From positions 11,242,001 through 11,306,000 of the forward strand of contig NZ_JAPNKE010000002.1 of assembly GCF_026626665.1 (NCBI RefSeq): 64,000 nucleotides of DNA, in the 5' to 3' direction. Both the position numbers and the translations under genes were made by a program. The stretch's first letter is position 1, and every line of letters begins with the position of its first letter. The stretch comes from Nannocystis pusilla. GTDB lineage: Bacteria > Myxococcota_A > Polyangia > Nannocystales > Nannocystaceae. Positions 27,002 through 36,473 of this stretch are shown piece after piece. The notes below the pieces were generated by a model, which ran no database searches, was not told the DNA's origin, and saw only the letters and a program-made list of their open reading frames with translations.

Positions 27002-28734
27002 GTGCTCAGTTATCTGCACATCCGCGGGCTCGCGCTGCTCGACGACGTCGCCCTCGAGCTGGGGCGCGGCATGAATGTCCTCACCGGCGAGACGGGCGCG
27101 GGCAAGTCGATCATCGTCGACGCCCTGGCGCTCCTGCGAGGGCCCGCGGGCGGGCCGAGATCGTGCGCCAGGGGGCCGACGCGGCCCGGGCCAGCGCGCA
27201 GTTCGAGCTCGACGCCGGCTCGCTGCGGCGGCTGGCGCCGGCGCTCGACGAGCTGGGGATCGAGGAGGGCCGCGAGGCGCTGGTGCTCGAGCGCGTGGTC
27301 GGCCGCGCCGGCCGCGGGCGCTCGGTGGTCCAGTCCGTGCTCACCACCCAGGGGATGCTCGAGCGGGTCGGCGAGCAGCTGATCGACATCTGCAGCCAGC
27401 ACGAGCACCACTCGCTGACGCACGTGGCCCGCCACATCGACCTGCTCGACGCCTACGCCGGCCTCGACGCCGAGACGACGGCCTACTCCGAGCAGTACCG
27501 CGAGTGGCAAGCGGCGGCCCAGGCGGCGGCCGACCTGCGGCGGCGGGCGGCCGAGGGGGCGGCGCGCGCCGACTTCCTGCGCTTCCAGATCGAGGAGATC
27601 GATCGCGTCAACCCGGAGCCGGGCGAGCTGGCGGCGCTGCGCCAGCGGACGCTGCTGCTGCGCGACGCCCACCGCTGGACCGCGTTCGCCCGCCAGGCCC
27701 ACGACGTGCTGTACGAGTCGGACGACGCGATCGCCGGGCGCCTGGCGATCCTGCTCGACGAGGCCCGCCGCGGGGCCGACAGCTCGCGCCTCCTGGGCGA
27801 GATCCAGGAGCAGCTGATCGCGGCCCAGGTGGCGTGCGAGGAGGCGGCGGCGGCGGCGGCCCGGTTCGCCAACGAGATGTCCTTCGAGCCAGGTGACCTC
27901 GAGCAGGTCGAGGAGCGCCTGCACGACCTCGAGACGCTGAAGCGCAAGCACGGCGGCGACCTCGAGGCGCTGCCGTCCAAGCTGACGGCGATGCGCGAGG
28001 AGCTGTCGCAGCTCGAGCACGCCGATTCGCACCTCGAGGCGCTCGACGCCCGCGAGCAGGAGCTGCTCGGCAAGTGCCTGCAGCGGGCGAAGCAGCTGCA
28101 CGCGCGCCGGGCGGCGGCGGCGGAGGGGCTGGCGCGCGCGGTCGAGGCCGAGCTGGCGGCGCTGCACATCCCGCGGGCGCGGCTGGAGGCCCGGGTGGAA
28201 GAATTGCCGCCGGGGCAGCTCGGGCCGCGCGGGCTCGACCGGGTCGAGTTCATGTTCTCGGCCAACCCGGGCGAGCCGGTCGCCCCGCTCAACCGGGTCG
28301 CCTCGGGCGGCGAGCTGTCGCGCGTGCTGCTGGCGGTCAAGAGCGTGCTGTCGACCGGCGACAGCGTCACGACCTACGTGTTCGACGAGGTCGACGCCGG
28401 CGTCGGCGGTGCGGTGGCCGAGGCGATCGGCCGTCGCCTCTACGTGGCGTCGCGCCAGCGCCAGGTGCTCTGCATCACCCACCTGCCGCAGATCGCCGCG
28501 TTCGCCGACGCCCACTTCCGCGTCGAGAAGCACACCCAGGCCGGCCGCACGATCACCCGCGTGGTCAAGCTGTCCGACGAGGAGCGCGTCGAGGAGCTGG
28601 CCCGCATGCTCGGCGGCTCGCGCGTGACCACCAGCGCCCGCGAACACGCCCACGCCCTGATCGCCGAGGCCCGGGCCACGCCGGCCCGCAAGAAAGAGCC
28701 GCGCACCGGCCGTCGCGCGCAGGCGCAGTCCTGA
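27002..28734 (+). CDS. recN: DNA repair protein RecN (frameshifted near the 5' end)
   Basis: SMC-like ATPase for double-strand-break repair. GTG 27002 starts LSYLHIRGLALLDDVALEL with Walker A GETGAGKSI. The frame breaks at about 27140-27165 in a G/C run; it resumes as RAEIVRQGADAARASAQFELD and stays open to the stop at 28734. Coiled-coil arms, the ABC signature VASGGELSR and Walker B YVFDEVDAGVGG are all present. One base is missing, so an intact protein would be about 577 aa. A match to the dispersed palindrome (27874-27895) falls in the conserved FEPGDLEQVEERL and may be fortuitous. Confidence 0.95.
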
Positions 28735-28815
28735 CGCGCGGCTCTTCGGGCCCAAAAGAAGCGGTCGTGCTCGCGGTCGGGCAGGCCGGCGAGCGATCGC
28801 GCGGAGAGAGCTCGT

Positions 28816-28837
28816 AGCATGTCCCTAAGGACAGGTG
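28816..28837. repeat. Palindromic element
   Basis: AGCATGTC-N6-GACAGGTG, 82 nt after the recN stop. Confidence 0.75.
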
Positions 28838-28941
28838 AATGCCCGCGCTCGTCGAGCCGCGGGAGTTCGTCGCCGACATGACCGGCGGGACAGAGCGACG
28901 GCACGCGCGGGCGGGGTGTCGAGGCGCGGGCGATCGGGCGC

Positions 28942-28963
28942 GGTATGTCCCGAAGGACAGTCG
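28942..28963. repeat. Palindromic element
   Basis: GGTATGTC-N6-GACAGTCG, loop CCGAAG. Confidence 0.65.
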
Positions 28964-29062
28964 CGGCCGAGCGCGCGCGCCCTCGCGCGGCGGCGCGCAC
29001 CGCCTCGCCCTGATGTTTCGCTCGCGAGGAGCACCAGGCGCAGCTCTGGAGCTCACCGAAGC

Positions 29063-29098
29063 TGCATGTCTTCGAGGGCATGTCCTGAAAGGCAGGTT
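29063..29098. repeat. Palindromic element, three 14-bp units
   Basis: TGCATGTC, GGCATGTC and GGCAGGTT, each 6 nt apart. Confidence 0.75.
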
Positions 29099-29353
29099 AC
29101 AAGGGCCAGATCGCGCATGGCCGCGGGTCGATCGGGACGGGCGGGCGGAGGGGCGGCGATCTCCGTGTCCGCGCACGCCGATGACTGCAGCCGGATGCCA
29201 TCGGGATGATGTTCTGGCGCGGTTTTTGTTCGGGCGAGGCCTGGCGGAAATCTCGCGACGGGCCGTGAAGGTCCGGACGAGCAGGGCCAGGGGGCTTCCC
29301 GGAGGGCGCGTTCTCGGCCAAGATTCGCCCCGGACTTCCCACGAGCTACACTG

Positions 29354-30886
29354 ATGTCGTCCCGCCCCCTGTTTCCTGTCATGTGTCTCCTCTCGCTCAC
29401 GCTCGCCGTGCCGGGCTGTACCGGACGGATCCCCAAGTCGGGTCCCACGCGCGAGTCGGGTCAGAGCGGTCTGATGAACGAGACCTTCGCCGCGAAGAAC
29501 GCGTGCAACCCCGACAACCACCTGCGCCCCTTCATCATCGAGTGGGACGCGACCGACCGCTCGAGCTTCGAGGCGTACGCGGCCAACGACGTGGTCGTCG
29601 TGCGCTACGAGGGCTGCAACATGACCGTCCTCGAGGAGTGCCGCAACGACAGCGTGCGCGGCGAGCAGGGCGCGTACAAGCCGGTCGAGTGGACCTCGGG
29701 GGCGCTCGAGAAGTTGAACATCTCGAATCAGGGCGAGCTGGTGGCCAAGCTGCCGCTGTCGGTCGGCACTCTCGGCGGGCGGGTGGCCGGCGGCGAGAAG
29801 TTCTCGATGGAGTACTTCGTGGCCGGCACGCGCAACTCGACGCGCTCGGCGGTCTACCGCGACGACCTGGCGGGCAACCCGGGCTGCGACGGCGCGACGC
29901 ACTTCGTCTACGGCTTCAACCTCGGGGCCTTCGCGCTCGGCTCGGTGACCGAGTTCGTGGCCGAGGCGGGCGTGAGCCTGTACGGCTTCGGCGCCGGCGG
30001 CAAGAACGAGCGCTCGCGCACCGCCGACAAGCAGGGCGGCGACCTCGGCACCTGCAAGGGCGACTCCGCCAAGGACGTCGACGGCTGCAAGTCGCCGATC
30101 CGCCTGACGCTGCGGCCCATCCGCGAGGGCGCGAACCCGGAGAAAGAGGCGATGAAGGCCCCCGAGTCGCAGGAGTCGCTCAACGCGGCCGGGGTCATCA
30201 ACGCCAAGATGGAGATGAGCGAGGAGGCGCGCTCACGCATGGAGGCGGCGCAGCAGAAGCTCACCTCGCGCGACGGCAAGGGCTGCCTCGCCGAGCTCGA
30301 CGCCTACGACAGGCTCGAGCCCAAGCGCAAGTCGACCGACGGCAAGAACGGGATCGCCCAGTACCGCGCGTGGTGCCTGATGGCGGCCGGCAAGTGCGAC
30401 GCGGGCAAGGTGCTGGCGCGCAAGGTGCTCGAGAGCTTCTCGCAGCCGCCGTCGAACTCGCCCGAGCAGATCGACAAGGCGGTCGAGAACATGGTGTGGC
30501 AGCACTGCCAGGGCAAGATGACCCCGCGCGACGAGCTGATCAAGGCGTCGATGGTGCTGATGATGGCGAACTCGGGCACCACGAAGCTGACCGCCAAGGA
30601 GTGCGAGGACAACTACAAGCTGATCCTCAAGCACAAGGACGTGAAGCCGAACGACGACGAGGACTACAGCATCATCAACGCCCAGCGCGACCACTACGCG
30701 TGGGTGCCGGGCTGCTTCAGCCGCGCCGGCGACTGCGAGCGGGCGTTCGCGGTGTTCAAGGACGACTTCATCGCCAGCCGCCTGCCCGACATGAAGGACA
30801 AGGCGCAGGCCGAGCAGATCGCCCGCCAGTCGTTCGAGGGCTTCCCGGGCAACAAGAAGTGCGGCACGAAGACCGCCGCGAAATGA
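29354..30886 (+). CDS. Lipoprotein with C-terminal TPR-like Cys-containing domain (paralogue 1)
   Basis: 510 aa. Signal peptide with lipobox VPGC. The N-terminal half (residues 40-260) is a beta-rich Cys-containing domain; the C-terminal half (from about 290) is helical, with GKGCLAELDAYDRLEP, CLMAAGKCDAGK and CFSRAGDCERAFAVFKDDF, read as TPR-like repeats with paired Cys. The C-terminal half is shared with the next gene, indicating tandem paralogy. Stop at 30886, and the next start follows 7 nt later. Function unknown; intact. Confidence 0.75.
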   Translation: MSSRPLFPVMCLLSLTLAVPGCTGRIPKSGPTRESGQSGLMNETFAAKNACNPDNHLRPFIIEWDATDRSSFEAYAANDVVVVRYEGCNMTVLEECRNDSVRGEQGAYKPVEWTSGALEKLNISNQGELVAKLPLSVGTLGGRVAGGEKFSMEYFVAGTRNSTRSAVYRDDLAGNPGCDGATHFVYGFNLGAFALGSVTEFVAEAGVSLYGFGAGGKNERSRTADKQGGDLGTCKGDSAKDVDGCKSPIRLTLRPIREGANPEKEAMKAPESQESLNAAGVINAKMEMSEEARSRMEAAQQKLTSRDGKGCLAELDAYDRLEPKRKSTDGKNGIAQYRAWCLMAAGKCDAGKVLARKVLESFSQPPSNSPEQIDKAVENMVWQHCQGKMTPRDELIKASMVLMMANSGTTKLTAKECEDNYKLILKHKDVKPNDDEDYSIINAQRDHYAWVPGCFSRAGDCERAFAVFKDDFIASRLPDMKDKAQAEQIARQSFEGFPGNKKCGTKTAAK

Positions 30887-30893
30887 GGTGACG

Positions 30894-31738
30894 ATGCGAG
30901 TACGACGGAGCTCCGGGTGGTTGGTGTCGTTGGTGTGGAGCTCCGTCGGGTGCGACGTGCGCCCGACGCACGCGGAGGACAAGTGCCCCCCGTGCGAGTG
31001 CAAGTGCAACTGCGAGGACAAGCCCGCGGCCGGGCCGGTGCAGGCGACGGAGCCCGGCCCGGCCCCCGTGCAGGCCGATCCGCAGGCGGGCTACACCCCG
31101 CAGACGGCCGAGATCGGCGAGCTCGTGGCCTCGGCCACGCGCAAGATGAACTTCGACGACGGCAAGGGCTGCCTCGCCGACCTCGACAAGATCCACGCGC
31201 TCGACGCCAAGTTCGACGCGCGCCTGGCCGTGACCCGCGGCATGTGTGAGATGCTGGTCGGCCGCTGCCAGGAGGGCAAGCAGCGGATCGCGCGGTGGTA
31301 CCAGGAAGAGACCAACATGCACCCCGAGCGGGCCACGACCACCGCCGAGTCGCTGGCGTCGATGCGCTGCCGCGAGGGCGACTCGACCGACCGCGACCGT
31401 CTGTTGCGCGCCTACTTCGACCTGTCCGACGGCGCGTACATGAACAAGAAGACGGTGGCGAACTGCAAGGCCGCCCTCGACGTCGCGCGCGCCTGATCCC
31501 GAAGGTCAAGCCGCAGGGGCCCGAGGACTCGCAGATCCGCGACAGCCCGCGGGCGCTGTTCCACACCGCCGCGACCTGCTTCGGGCGCGCCGGCGACTGC
31601 AAGACGGCCCTGGCGGTCTACCGCGAGTTCTATCCCAGCCTCGACACGGTCAAGGACCAGGCCACGCGCGACAAGATCGTCCAGGACTCGTTCGACTCGT
31701 CGATGGCCCACTGCGGGCCGAAGGCCAAGACGCCCTGA
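30894..31738 (+). CDS. Lipoprotein with TPR-like Cys-containing domain (paralogue 2), frameshifted
   Basis: ATG 30894 is preceded by GAGGTGACG. A signal peptide with lipobox-like SVGC is followed by a Cys-dense stretch (CPPCECKCNCE) and a Pro/Ala linker. The TPR-like domain then matches paralogue 1 (GKGCLADLDKIHALD, CEMLVGRCQEGKQ, CFGRAGDCKTALAVYREFY). The frame breaks at about 31488 in a GC dinucleotide run: GACGTCGCGCGC then either two extra bases or one missing. In the other frame LIPKVKPQGPEDSQ follows directly and the gene ends at 31738. Likely cotranscribed with paralogue 1. Confidence 0.7.
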
Positions 31739-31835
31739 GTCCGCCGTGACGGCGGAGCGGCGCCGGGAGGTCGCGGAGGGCGGCTGGCGCCGCGGGGCCG
31801 CGTCTCCGGGCGGGGCGATTCGGCGCGCGGTTCGA

Positions 31836-31927
31836 GGCGTGTCGTTCAAGACATGTCGAAAAAGACATGTCTGGAAAAGAGTGTCGAAAAAGACATGTCT
31901 TGGCGGGCATGACCTCGAGGTCATCTC
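31836..31927. repeat. Palindromic element array, seven 14-bp units
   Basis: The longest array in the window: GGCGTGTC, GACATGTC, GACATGTC, AGAGTGTC, GACATGTC, GGCATGAC and GTCATCTC, each separated by exactly 6 nt. It lies between convergent genes (stop at 31738 on +, stop at 31934 on -). Spacers are A-rich (GAAAAA twice). Confidence 0.85.
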
Positions 31928-31933
31928 ATGTCG

Positions 31934-33553
31934 TCACAGCGAGACCTTGCGGCCGAGCGCCAGCTTGGGCTCGAAGGGGGTCGACAGGACCGCCTCGGCG
32001 AGGCACTTGCCGAGGGCGTCGTGGACCGAGGGCACCGAGCGGGTGACCTTGCCGTCGAGGCCGACCGCGTAGTCGACGACGATCTTCGGCCCGTCGAGCG
32101 CGCCGTGGGCCTTGCGGCACTTCTGGGCCTTGCGCTCGACCTGCTTCAGCGGGTCGAGCGGCGCCGCCGGTTTGATAGATTTCTTCTTCTCGACGGCGGG
32201 CGCGGGCGTCACCTCGGGATCGAGCGGCGGGAGGGCCTCGTCGGAGCTCGCGGCCTCGGGCTGCGGGGGCGGCTCGAGCTCGGGCTGCGGCTCCGCGGGG
32301 GCCGCAGTGTGGATCGGCGCGGGAGGTTCGGGGGACGTGATCGGCGTGGTCGGCGGCGTAGGCGGTGATGCGACGATTTGCGGCCGGGGCTGCGGCGCGT
32401 CGCCGCGGTTCAGCGCGAAGGCGACTGCAGCCGCGGCGAGCAGGCCGGCGCCGGCGAGCGGCAGAAGCAGTCGTGAGCGGCGCGGCTGCGGGGGCGCGGC
32501 CACGGTCGGAGGGCTGGTCTGCGCGCCCTGGCCGGGCGTCGCGGCGTCGAGCGCCGGCGCAGGCGTCGACGCGAGCGCGGCCCGCTCCGCGTCGCTCTGG
32601 CCCGGCGCGATCGGCACCGGCTGGCTCACGGACGGCTGAGCGTCGTGCGGCGGGCGGGCGGCGGTGACCGGCGCGAGCGCCGGGGCCTCGCGCTGCAGCA
32701 GCTCCGTCAGCGCCTGACCGACCTCCTGCATCGACTGGAAGCGGTCACCTGGCTTTTTGGCCATGGCCTTGAGGACAATAGCGTCGAGCGCCGGCGAGAT
32801 GCCGGCGGCCGGGGCGACGCTCGAGGGGGCCGGGGGCGGGGCCTCGCAGTGCTGCATGGCGACCTGGATCGGCTCGCCGGTGAACGGCACGCGTCCGGTC
32901 AGCAGCTTGAACAGCACCACGCCGAACGAGTAGATGTCGCTGCGGCGGTCGAGGTTGGCGTTGCGGATCTGCTCCGGCGACATGTAGCTCGGCGTGCCGA
33001 GAGTGACGCCGGTCTCGGTCAGCTCGGAGCTGTCCTCGGCGCGGGCGATGCCGAAGTCGAGGAGCTTGCAGATCTCCTGGCCGTCGCGGCGGCGGGCCAG
33101 GAACACGTTGGAGACCTTGAGGTCGCGGTGTATGAGGCCGCTGTCGTGGACGCAGGCGACCGCCCTGGCGATCTCGATCGCCCACACGCAGGCGTCGTGG
33201 GGCGTGAACGGATGGGCGGCGCGCCGGCGCAGGCGGGCGTCGAGGTCCTCGCCCTGCAGCAGCTCCATGGCGAAGAACACCAGCCCCGACGGCTCCTCGC
33301 CGAACGAGTAGATGTCGACGATGTGCGGGTGGTCGAGCGAGGCGATCATCTGCGCCTCTCGCAGGAAGCGCTCGACGCTGGTGCGGTCCTCGGCCAGCTC
33401 CGCGTGCAAGATCTTCAGGGCGCAGCGGCGGCGGAGCCGGGTGTCCTCGCCGAGGTACACGTCGCCCATGCCGCCGCGGCCGAGCCGCTCGAGCACGCGA
33501 TAGCGGCTCTCGAGCACCGTGCCGATCACCTGCGCGTCGCGGTCAGGCACCAT
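31934..33553 (-). CDS. Membrane Ser/Thr protein kinase with TonB-like C-terminal domain
   Basis: 539 aa, intact. Hanks-type kinase domain at residues 15-270: Gly loop LGRGGMGDVYLG, Lys in CALKIL, catalytic HRDLKVSN, LLDFGIA, activation-segment SYMSPEQ. A Pro/Ala-rich juxtamembrane region follows, then one transmembrane helix (LLLPLAGAGLLAAAAVAFAL), a Pro/Glu-rich spacer, and a roughly 70-aa C-terminal module (QKCRKAHGALDGPKIVVDYAVGLDGKVTR...LGKCLAEAVLSTPFEP) resembling the TonB-like/AgmX C-terminal domain of myxobacterial proteins. It probably phosphorylates cytoplasmic targets in response to an envelope cue. It is divergent from the next gene. Confidence 0.9.
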   Translation of the reverse strand: MVPDRDAQVIGTVLESRYRVLERLGRGGMGDVYLGEDTRLRRRCALKILHAELAEDRTSVERFLREAQMIASLDHPHIVDIYSFGEEPSGLVFFAMELLQGEDLDARLRRRAAHPFTPHDACVWAIEIARAVACVHDSGLIHRDLKVSNVFLARRRDGQEICKLLDFGIARAEDSSELTETGVTLGTPSYMSPEQIRNANLDRRSDIYSFGVVLFKLLTGRVPFTGEPIQVAMQHCEAPPPAPSSVAPAAGISPALDAIVLKAMAKKPGDRFQSMQEVGQALTELLQREAPALAPVTAARPPHDAQPSVSQPVPIAPGQSDAERAALASTPAPALDAATPGQGAQTSPPTVAAPPQPRRSRLLLPLAGAGLLAAAAVAFALNRGDAPQPRPQIVASPPTPPTTPITSPEPPAPIHTAAPAEPQPELEPPPQPEAASSDEALPPLDPEVTPAPAVEKKKSIKPAAPLDPLKQVERKAQKCRKAHGALDGPKIVVDYAVGLDGKVTRSVPSVHDALGKCLAEAVLSTPFEPKLALGRKVSL

Positions 33554-33603
33554 TTCGGGCTCTCTACCACCAATGCGCGCACTGCATCAACGCGGGCGCC
33601 GGG

Positions 33604-33617
33604 GCGCATTAATGCGC
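33604..33617. promoter_or_regulatory. Perfect 14-bp palindrome in divergent promoter region
   Basis: GCGCATTAATGCGC sits between the divergent kinase and TPR-like genes, with a half-site-like ATGCGCGCA nearby at about 33573. It could be an operator for a dimeric regulator. Confidence 0.35.
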
Positions 33618-33687
33618 GGCGCGATCTCGCGGGTACGGTGCCGCGTCCGCTGCGCGCGGGCGCGGGGGATGTGCTAGGTTTCGCGAC

Positions 33688-34571
33688 ATGCAACGCAGTC
33701 GCGTGCGAGGACGCAACGGCCTGCTCCTCGTCTGGCCCCTGTGCGCGTCGCTCTCGCTCGGGCCGGCAGTCGTTGCCGCCGCGGCCCCGGCCCCCGCCGA
33801 CGACCTGGTGAAGTTCGACCTCGGCTTCCGCGAGGGCCAGGAGCAGTTCAATCGCGGCGAGTACCTGGCGGCCGCGCGCACGTGGAGCGCCGCGGTCGAG
33901 CGCCTGCGCGAGACGCCCGACCACAAGGACAACCGCGCGGCGGTCCACGGCTACATCGCCGAGGCGTATCGCAAGTCGGTGCAGAACGGCGCCGGCCTCG
34001 ACATCGTGCGCGAGGGCCTGGCGGTGCTCGACCGCTACGCCGAGCGGTTCACCGCGGCCTATCCGGGCGAGGCGCTGCCGGCCCCGGTGGTCGAGACGCG
34101 CGCACAGTTCCGGGCCGCCAGCGACGCCGCGGCCGCGCCCGCCGAGCCGCCGCCGGAGCCGGAGCCCGAGCGCCCGGCGTCCGTCCCGAGCGACCCGATC
34201 GACGCGCCGGGGCCGATCCGGCCGTGGCGAGGTCTGACGATCGGCGGCGGCGTGTCGCTCGGCCTCGGCCTCGCCAGCCTCGGCATGTTCGTCGGCGGCT
34301 TCGTGCGCGCCGCGCGGCGGAGCGGCAATACGACGATCCCCTCAACGCCTGCCCGCCCAGCGACCCGTCCGGTGAATGTGCGCAGATCGACGGCCGCGGC
34401 CGGTCGTCGTCGGCGGTGGCGACCGTCGGCGTGATCCTGGCGCCGGCGCTGCTCGCCGCCGGCGCGGCGATGCTGGCGGTCGGGCTGAAGCGCCGCGCCG
34501 CCGATCGCCTCGCGGTGGCGCCGACGTTCGGCCCGCGCTCGGCGGGGATCACGTGGGTGCTGCGGTTCTGA
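33688..34571 (+). CDS. Exported TPR-like membrane protein (frameshifted)
   Basis: Signal peptide (LLLVWPLCASLSLGPAVVAAAAPA) followed by a helical segment reading FREGQEQFNRGEYLAAARTWSAAVERL, a TPR-type start, then a Pro/Glu-rich linker and two C-terminal hydrophobic helices (GVSLGLGLASLGMFVGGFV; GVILAPALLAAGAAMLAVGL). It ends in APTFGPRSAGITWVLRF, a tail commonly seen in this architecture. The frame breaks at about 34318, where GCGG should be GCGGG: ARRE-RQYDDPLNACPPSD. One base is missing. It may pair functionally with the divergent kinase; function unknown. Confidence 0.7.
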
Positions 34572-34706
34572 CGCGAGCGTTCACGTGAGTCGCGGAGCCG
34601 GCCATGCTCGCGTGCGCGTGCGGGTGCGTGGCGCAGCGCTGCGACTTGCGCGACGGACCTCGCCGCGGACGGCGATGCGAGGGGAGGTCTGTGCTATCGT
34701 GGCCGC

Positions 34707-36473
34707 GTGCCGCGCTCGCACGTGCTCCCGATGGCCGCGCTCCTGCTGGGCCTGACGCCGGCCTCCCGCGCGGCCGCGGCCGACGAGCCGGTGCTGGTCG
34801 AGTTCCACTTCACGCCGGTCCCGAACGCTCAGATCGCCATCTGGCTCGAGGACGCCAAGGGCGAGTACGTCCAGAGCGTGATGGTGACCCAGGCGGTCGG
34901 CAAGTACGGCATCGGCAATCGGCCGGGGATCTGGAATTTCCTGTCGAGCTGGCGCGCGCCGTACGGGCCGCGCGTGTCGGTGCTGCCGGTGTGGGCCCAC
35001 CGGCGCGGCAAGACGTACCCGAAGATCATCCTGCACGACGAGGATCCCGGCGACCTCGACTCGCTCGGCTTTCACGAGAACACCTCGTCGGACGAGCCCT
35101 ACTTCTGTCGCCCGCTGTCGCCGTCCGAGCACGAGACCATCTCGGTCGACACGATGACCTGCCCGTCGCCCAAGGTGTTCAACTCGGACAAGGGGCAATT
35201 CGACCCGAACGGCGACATCAGCTGGTACCCGCCGCGCAACGACATCCTGACGTACGACCCGGCGCTCGACGCCGAGGAGATCCAGACCTACGCGGAGCTC
35301 AACGACCTCGACGCGATCACGGCCGCGACGCCGCCCGGCGATCAGGCGACGTTCGTGACCGTGCTGGTGCGGCCGGAGGCGATGGCCGAGGCGCCGCTCA
35401 CCGCGTACCTCGAGATCTCCGTCGAGGCCGACGAGAACGCCGCGTACAGCTTCGACCGCGACAACGATCACTACGTCGACCCCGACCTCTCGGCCTACGG
35501 GGTCGAGTACCTCGGCCAGCCGTCGGTGGTCTACGCGGTGCCGTTCGACCCGTACACCAAGGGCTTCCGCGGCACCTCCGAGTACGCCGGCTACGCCGAC
35601 TGGGACGGCGCCACGGGCACGCTCCACCCGCCGGACGCGACCATCAGCGTCGCCGACGGCAGCGGCGCCGATCGCCTGCAGGTGATGACGAAGAACGGCG
35701 AGACGTTCCGCTGGGGCGTCTACTCGCACGGCGGCCCCGGCGAGGGCGGCACCACCAGCAGCGGCAGCGACAGCGACAGCGGCAGCGACAGCGACAGCGG
35801 CGGCGTCACCGGGGCAGGCAGCACGACGGGCGACGATCCGGGCGACGGCTGGGGCTCGTGCGCGCAGGTCCAGGCGCTGGCGCCGGTCGAGGACGTCGTG
35901 CTGGTGAGCGAGTCGTTCGATCGCGTGCAGGTCAGCTTCCGCCTGCCGCCGCCCGCCGACCCGACGATCGCGCTCAAGGAGGTCCAGGTGTTCTCGATCG
36001 CCAGCAGCGCGAACTTGACGGAGGAGCTGCTCGGCGCGGCCCACCAGTCGACCTTCGCCGCCGGCGAGCTGCACGCCGCCGCGGGGTTGGTGACGGTCGA
36101 GGTCGGCGAGCTGTGGGCCGACTACACCTACCAGTTCGGGGTCCGCTACGAGGACGCGTGCACCAACCGCAGCCCGCTGGTGACGGCGCAGATCACCACG
36201 GAGGCGCAGAAGTTCCAGACCGTCGACACCTTCTGCTTCCTCGCCACCGCCGCCTGGGGCGCGCCGTGGGCGGCCCAGGTCGCGGCGCTGCGGGCGTTCC
36301 GCGACGATTATCTGAAGACCACGCCGACCGGCGTCGACCTGATCCGCTTTTATTACGCCCACAGCCCGCCGCTCGCGCGGGTGATCGCCCGCGAGCCGCT
36401 GCTGCGCGGGCTGGCCCGGGTGGTGCTCCAGCCGGTCGCCGACGCGGCGCTGCTGGCCACCGCGGGCGGGTGA
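34707..36473 (+). CDS. Exported protein with C-terminal CFI-box domain
   Basis: 588 aa, intact, with an N-terminal signal peptide ending ASRAAAA. A roughly 330-aa beta-rich N-terminal region is followed by a Ser-Asp/Gly spacer (about residues 350-385), a domain resembling fibronectin-like strands, and at the end TFCFLATAAWGAPWAAQVAALRAFRDDYL...FYYAHSPPLARVI, which is the CFI-box-CTERM motif (Cys-Phe-Ile/Leu-Ala-Thr-Ala) with its hydrophobic helix. CFI-box domains are C-terminal anchoring or sorting modules in delta-proteobacterial surface proteins. Function of the rest is unknown. Confidence 0.8.
   Translation: MPRSHVLPMAALLLGLTPASRAAAADEPVLVEFHFTPVPNAQIAIWLEDAKGEYVQSVMVTQAVGKYGIGNRPGIWNFLSSWRAPYGPRVSVLPVWAHRRGKTYPKIILHDEDPGDLDSLGFHENTSSDEPYFCRPLSPSEHETISVDTMTCPSPKVFNSDKGQFDPNGDISWYPPRNDILTYDPALDAEEIQTYAELNDLDAITAATPPGDQATFVTVLVRPEAMAEAPLTAYLEISVEADENAAYSFDRDNDHYVDPDLSAYGVEYLGQPSVVYAVPFDPYTKGFRGTSEYAGYADWDGATGTLHPPDATISVADGSGADRLQVMTKNGETFRWGVYSHGGPGEGGTTSSGSDSDSGSDSDSGGVTGAGSTTGDDPGDGWGSCAQVQALAPVEDVVLVSESFDRVQVSFRLPPPADPTIALKEVQVFSIASSANLTEELLGAAHQSTFAAGELHAAAGLVTVEVGELWADYTYQFGVRYEDACTNRSPLVTAQITTEAQKFQTVDTFCFLATAAWGAPWAAQVAALRAFRDDYLKTTPTGVDLIRFYYAHSPPLARVIAREPLLRGLARVVLQPVADAALLATAGG

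Larger units (their letters stand above)
28735..29353. other. Intergenic region with three palindromic elements
   Basis: About 620 nt without a supported gene. It contains elements at 28816-28837, 28942-28963 and 29063-29098; nothing else recognised. Confidence 0.5.

Noticed and set aside
27874..27895. Palindromic-element match inside recN (GAGATGTC-N6-GCCAGGTG).
   Set aside because: The encoded FEPGDLEQVEERL fits the conserved RecN sequence at this position, so the match could be fortuitous despite two unusual codons; not listed as a confident copy.
31836..31927. Possible CRISPR array (seven short repeats).
   Set aside because: Period is 14 bp with 6-nt spacers, far too short for CRISPR, and repeats are palindromic octamers; no cas genes nearby.
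32736..32765. CACCTGGCTTTTTGGCCATGG in the kinase gene resembling the element.
   Set aside because: It does not keep the 14-bp octamer spacing and encodes the normal AMAKKPGDRF of the kinase C-lobe.
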